Source: Pseudomonadota bacterium (GTDB taxonomy: Bacteria > Pseudomonadota > Gammaproteobacteria > Burkholderiales > Gallionellaceae). From it: a stretch of 64,000 nt of DNA. Below the pieces are notes generated by a model. It saw only the letters and a list, made by a program, of their open reading frames with translations, made no database searches and was not told the origin of the DNA. This document shows, piece after piece, positions 61,197 through 64,000 of this stretch. The position numbers and the translations under genes are program-made. The stretch lies in assembly GCA_021800795.1 (NCBI GenBank), contig JAJYYO010000013.1, forward strand, positions 1-64,000. The letters are read 5' to 3'. Position 1 is the stretch's first letter. Each line of letters begins with the position of its first letter.

Positions 61197-61625
61197 ATGG
61201 ATGAGTCTGCCTTCCGCCAGCGGTTGGCAGGGCTGGATGGACGCGCCTGTCCGTTTGCAAAAAGCATCTTGACCCGTTGTGCGGGATGCGCGATGTCCGA
61301 AAAGCGCAACATAGCCGAGCGTGAACTGGTGACCTGTAGTCGCGCTGAAGAGCATGAACGCTGCCTTGTGTTGCGGGATTTGTTGCGGCATAACTTCACC
61401 TTTGCCTTGGGCAAAGTGCATATCGACGGGCCGTTGCCGCATGCACAGGAGATGCGCATGCAATGTGGCGGTTTGAAAGGTCTGCAACGGTTGATGGATG
61501 ACGGCGACGAGGTGCGGGATGTCGCAGGCTTGCTGGCACAGGCGCAGCAGAAGTATGGCGAATTGGCCGATTTCCCTTATTCGGAAATCGTTCGTCTGGC
61601 TAATATCTATTTCAAACCCCGATAA
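61197..61625 (+). CDS. Cysteine-rich protein of unknown function, 142 aa
   Basis: Contains six cysteines in 'RACPFAKSILTRCAGCAMSEK', 'ELVTCSRAEEHERCLVL' and 'MRMQCGGLKGL', a pattern suited to an Fe-S cluster or zinc. The remainder is helical. No family recognised. The start at 61197 lacks a strong ribosome site and may rely on coupling with the gene 5 bp upstream. Confidence 0.75.
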   Translation: MDESAFRQRLAGLDGRACPFAKSILTRCAGCAMSEKRNIAERELVTCSRAEEHERCLVLRDLLRHNFTFALGKVHIDGPLPHAQEMRMQCGGLKGLQRLMDDGDEVRDVAGLLAQAQQKYGELADFPYSEIVRLANIYFKPR

Positions 61626-61650
61626 TCAACTAACAGTCGCAAAGGAAACC

Positions 61651-62013
61651 ATGTCAGAGCAACCTACAGAAATAAAATTGCATCAAACGTCCCGCATGCT
61701 CGAAATCACTTTCAGCGACGATGCGTGTTTTCAGTTGCCTTACGAATTGTTGCGGGTGTATTCTCCCTCGGCTGATGTCAGCGGACACGGCCCGGGGCAG
61801 GAGGTGCTGCAAGTCGGCAAAAAGCATGTCGGGGTGAGCAGTGCAATGCCGGCCGGCAGTTATGCAATGCAAATCAATTTTGATGACGGCCATGAAACAG
61901 GACTTTACACCTGGGAATATCTGTACAAACTGGGGAAAAACCAGGCTTTGTTGTGGCAGGATTATCTTGACCGACTGGAGGCAGCGGGGGGCAGCCGGGA
62001 GCCGCTTCGTTGA
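61651..62013 (+). CDS. DUF971 family protein
   Basis: 120 aa with DUF971 (gamma-butyrobetaine hydroxylase N-terminal-like) features: 'LEITFSDDACFQLPYELLRVYSPSADV' and 'AMQINFDDGHETGLYTWEYLYKLG'. Such domains are often found with Fe-S cluster factors such as Mrp/ApbC, encoded here 77 bp downstream. ATG 61651 follows 'aaaggaaacc'. Last gene before the apbC promoter. Confidence 0.88.
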   Translation: MSEQPTEIKLHQTSRMLEITFSDDACFQLPYELLRVYSPSADVSGHGPGQEVLQVGKKHVGVSSAMPAGSYAMQINFDDGHETGLYTWEYLYKLGKNQALLWQDYLDRLEAAGGSREPLR

Positions 62014-62023
62014 GCGAAAATAC

Positions 62024-62053
62024 CCGACAAATTAAGTCGACTTAATTTATAAT
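62024..62053 (+). promoter_or_regulatory. apbC promoter with 20-bp palindromic operator
   Basis: AAATTAAGTCGACTTAATTT (62029-62048) is a perfect 20-bp palindrome. It lies between a -35-like CCGACA (62024-62029) and a consensus -10 TATAAT (62048-62053) with 18-bp spacing, the classic place for a repressor site. The gene controlled is apbC/mrp, starting 38 bp downstream of the -10. Confidence 0.6.
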
Positions 62054-62090
62054 CCTAAACTGAACCATTTATCTGAATCCGGGAGCAAGT

Positions 62091-63182
62091 ATGAGTTTTA
62101 ATGAAACTGAAGTGCAAGGCGCGTTGAAGAATTTGATCGACCCAAATACTAAAAAAGATTTTGTCAGCGGAAAGTCTGTAAAAAACATCAAGGTCGCAGG
62201 CGTTGATGTTTCGCTGGAGATACTTCTGGGTTATCCGGCAAAGAGCGTATGGAGCGAGATCCAGGCGATGGTCGAGTCGCATCTCAAGTCCGCTTTGCCG
62301 GGTATAGGGAAGATCAGCGTCAACGTGTCGAGCAAGGTGGTGCCGCATGCGGTGCAGCGCGGCGTGAAGCTGGTCGAAGGCGTGAAGAACATCATCGCCG
62401 TGGCAAGCGGCAAGGGCGGGGTAGGCAAGAGCACCACGGCGGTCAATCTGGCGCTGGCGCTGGCTGCCGAAGGCGCGCGAGTAGGGGTGCTGGATGCCGA
62501 TATCTACGGCCCGTCGCAGCCTACCATGCTGGGTATCACCGGACAGCCTGAGTCCGCCGATGGCAAGAGCCTGATGCCGATGCTGAGCCACGGTCTGCAA
62601 GCCATGTCCATCGGTTTTCTGATCGATGCCGATACGCCAATGATCTGGCGCGGCCCGATGGTGACGCAGGCGCTGGATCAGCTGCTGCATCAGACCAAAT
62701 GGGACAATCTCGACTATCTGGTGGTGGATTTGCCGCCCGGCACGGGCGACATCCAGTTATCGTTAGCGCAGAACGTGCCGGTGACAGGCGCCGTGATCGT
62801 GACCACGCCACAGGATATTGCGCTGCTGGATGCGCGCAAGGGTTTGAAAATGTTTGAAAAAGTCGGCATCAAGATCGTCGGTATCGTTGAGAATATGAGC
62901 ACGCATATCTGTACCCAGTGCGGTCATGAAGAGCATATTTTCGGCGCGGGTGGCGGTGAAAAAATGTGCGCTGATTACAATACCGAGTTTTTGGGTGGCC
63001 TGCCGCTGGATATACGCATACGCGAACAGGCCGACTCCGGCACGCCAACCGTGGTGGCCGATCCGGAAGGCAATATCGCCCGTGTCTACAAGCAGATTGC
63101 ACGTCGCATCGCAGTCAAGGTGGCGGACATGGCGCAGGATCACAGTGCGGTATTCCCCAAGATCGTCGTTCAGAGCACCTGA
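62091..63182 (+). CDS. apbC: ApbC/Mrp P-loop iron-sulfur cluster carrier
   Basis: 363 aa. An N-terminal DUF59/MIP18-like domain (1-95) precedes the deviant Walker A 'GKGGVGKSTTAVNLALALA' (about 105). 'DADIYGPSQPTMLG' and 'VDLPPGTGDIQLSLAQ' follow. The cluster-binding CxxC is 'HICTQCGHEEH' near 270. Assembles and transfers [4Fe-4S] clusters, needed in quantity for the Dsr, Qmo, Apr and Soe proteins encoded nearby. Confidence 0.94.
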   Translation: MSFNETEVQGALKNLIDPNTKKDFVSGKSVKNIKVAGVDVSLEILLGYPAKSVWSEIQAMVESHLKSALPGIGKISVNVSSKVVPHAVQRGVKLVEGVKNIIAVASGKGGVGKSTTAVNLALALAAEGARVGVLDADIYGPSQPTMLGITGQPESADGKSLMPMLSHGLQAMSIGFLIDADTPMIWRGPMVTQALDQLLHQTKWDNLDYLVVDLPPGTGDIQLSLAQNVPVTGAVIVTTPQDIALLDARKGLKMFEKVGIKIVGIVENMSTHICTQCGHEEHIFGAGGGEKMCADYNTEFLGGLPLDIRIREQADSGTPTVVADPEGNIARVYKQIARRIAVKVADMAQDHSAVFPKIVVQST

Positions 63183-63201
63183 TTTTTTCAGCTTCAAATG
63201 A

Positions 63202-63226
63202 AACAGGCTGGGTCGCTCAGCCTGTT
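63202..63226 (+). terminator. Hairpin after apbC
   Basis: Perfect 9-bp stem with a 7-base loop, 20 bp after the apbC stop codon. It lacks a T-tract, so termination is probable only from position. Confidence 0.45.
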
Positions 63227-63321
63227 CGTCGGCCGGCTTCAATCCCAATGCGGCGCCGTATATCGCCGCGTTTCGCGGTTATCAGTTTTTCAGGCCGTAT
63301 CGACACTCCTCTATTACCCTT

Positions 63322-63339
63322 TTTACCCTGCCGGGTTAT
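63322..63339. promoter_or_regulatory. Candidate operator TTTACCC-N4-GGGTTAT upstream of petA
   Basis: TTTACCC-TGCC-GGGTTAT keeps the full right half and five of seven bases of the left half of the palindrome seen upstream of tusA and dsrA. It lies 162 bp before the Rieske gene. Confidence 0.5.
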
Positions 63340-63500
63340 GCTAATATTCCGTCATGCCGCCACAGTGTTACTCTCTGGGCGTATTTTCCTACTTTTCATA
63401 TAACCCATTTGTCCCCACAATACTGATTGTGAGTAACGGCAGGTAGGGGTAAGATGCACACGTTAATTAGCAGACCTTAATATACTCGGGAGGCGTCAAG

Positions 63501-64000
63501 ATGGAAGAAGTTCTAAACGATGGCAATCGCCGCAATTTTTTACTCAAGCTGACCACCGTGGTCGGAGGCGCCGGGGTAGCGGCAACCTGTGTGCCCTTTG
63601 TAGCCAGCATGAACCCGAGCACCGATGTGCTGGCGAAAGCCGTAACCGAAGTCGATCTGAGCGGGATTCCGCCAGGCGGGATGCATACGGTGGCCTGGCA
63701 GGGGCAGCCTGTGTTTGTTCTGCACCGCACACCGGAGGAAATCGCGGCGTCGACTGCGACCAATGGCGTGATTGATCCGGAGCCGGATGCCAAGCGCGTA
63801 ATAAAACCCGAGTGGCTGGTGGTGGTGGGTGTCTGTACGCATATGGGCTGCGTGCCGAACAAGGAAGGCCCGGGCTGGATATGCCACTGTCACGGCAGTC
63901 AGTATGACGATAGCGGTCGCGTTATCCGTGGTCCCGCACCGAAGAATCTTGCGGTGCCTCCGTATCACTTTTCGTCGGAAAACAAATTAGTCATAGGCAA
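63501..64000 (+). CDS. petA: Rieske iron-sulfur subunit of cytochrome bc1 (3' end outside window)
   Basis: A partial gene; 166 codons are visible and the frame is open at the window end. The N-terminus has a twin-arginine-like '[21 protein letters not shown]' anchor. The [2Fe-2S] Rieske motifs are 'CTHMGCVP' and 'CHCHGSQYD'. Accepts electrons from quinol at the bc1 complex. petB and petC are expected to follow beyond the window. With a quinone pool filled by SQR, Soe and DsrMKJOP, this is the exit to respiration. Confidence 0.93.
   Translation, partial: MEEVLNDGNRRNFLLKLTTVVGGAGVAATCVPFVASMNPSTDVLAKAVTEVDLSGIPPGGMHTVAWQGQPVFVLHRTPEEIAASTATNGVIDPEPDAKRVIKPEWLVVVGVCTHMGCVPNKEGPGWICHCHGSQYDDSGRVIRGPAPKNLAVPPYHFSSENKLVIG

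Larger units (their letters stand above)
63183..63500. other. Intergenic region: hairpin and operator candidate before petA
   Basis: 318 bp without a gene. It has a 9-bp perfect stem (AACAGGCTG/CAGCCTGTT, 63202-63226) just after apbC, probably a terminator although no T-run follows, and the GGGTTAT palindrome at 63322-63339. 'ctcgggaggcgtcaag' before 63501 is the Rieske gene's ribosome site. Confidence 0.6.

Noticed and set aside
1-64000. CRISPR array to go with the Cas6-like gene
   Set aside because: I looked for regularly spaced direct repeats and found none. The hairpin repeats are dispersed, not arrayed with spacers.
1-64000. tRNA, rRNA or other structured RNA genes
   Set aside because: No cloverleaf with a conserved T-loop and no rRNA-like sequence was seen. 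A string similar to a T-loop at about 3925 lies inside glcE.

Overview
The window reads as chromosomal DNA of an autotrophic, neutrophilic sulfur-oxidising betaproteobacterium, most likely from the Gallionellaceae/Nitrosomonadales (Sideroxydans-like). This placement is inferred from gene content and protein style; no 16S rRNA or other taxonomic marker is present. Nearly every operon serves oxidation of reduced sulfur to sulfate in the cytoplasm. No tRNA, rRNA, CRISPR array or complete insertion sequence was found.

Layout. 1-6.0 kb: an antitoxin-like gene, then a glycolate oxidase operon (glcD, glcE, glcF) ending in a glyoxylate aminotransferase, which is the phosphoglycolate salvage expected of a Calvin-cycle autotroph; a 269-bp MITE-like element follows. 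6-11.4 kb: a methyltransferase, a single-Cys DsrC-family protein, a nitroreductase, a type I sulfide:quinone oxidoreductase, and a NarX/NarL-like two-component pair. 11.9-20.8 kb: a phosphodiesterase, then qmoA-qmoB-hdrC-hdrB (the electron module of APS reductase, here without a membrane subunit), a YeiH-type exporter, a rhodanese, two small unknown genes and a DUF934 protein. 21-26 kb (minus strand): sat-aprB-aprA plus a YkgJ-like Cys-cluster protein. 26.4-33.3 kb (plus strand): soeABC (the AMP-independent sulfite oxidation route), a TauE/SafE permease with a small membrane partner, and a tandem universal stress protein. 33.4-36 kb: tusA, dsrE2, a FadL-type porin and a decayed second copy of it. 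36-40.5 kb: c-di-GMP and chemotaxis signalling genes and a TauD-like dioxygenase. 40.6-62 kb: the reverse dissimilatory sulfite reductase locus. On the plus strand this is dsrABEFHCMKLJOPN, then a TrpD2-like gene, cysG, an unusual HTH/ferredoxin-reductase fusion, a CDGSH protein and five further genes. Facing it on the minus strand is a compact five-gene operon. The window closes with apbC/mrp and the start of the Rieske gene of the bc1 complex.

How it works together (inference from known families). Sulfide enters through SQR. Sulfane sulfur is passed by rhodanese, TusA, DsrE2 and DsrEFH to DsrC. DsrAB with DsrL and the DsrMKJOP membrane complex release sulfite. Sulfite is oxidised either by AprAB, Qmo/Hdr and Sat, giving ATP, or by SoeABC. 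YeiH and TauE are candidate exporters of the product anions. CysG and DsrN supply amidated siroheme.

The most unusual content is the minus-strand operon opposite dsrA (40578-42905): a 74-aa unknown, a Cas6/Cmx6-like protein with an intact glycine-rich RNA-binding loop but no CRISPR context, a DsrC homologue without either redox cysteine, a two-domain TusA fusion, and a 202-aa unknown. A second notable signal is a palindrome of consensus ATAACCC-N4-GGGTTAT. It lies upstream of dsrA and this operon, tusA-dsrE2, the sat/soe divergence, the Rieske gene and the two-component system itself, and so is a candidate regulon operator. A family of interspersed hairpin repeats has also spread through the region; one copy sits in frame inside glcF and another between dsrF and dsrH.
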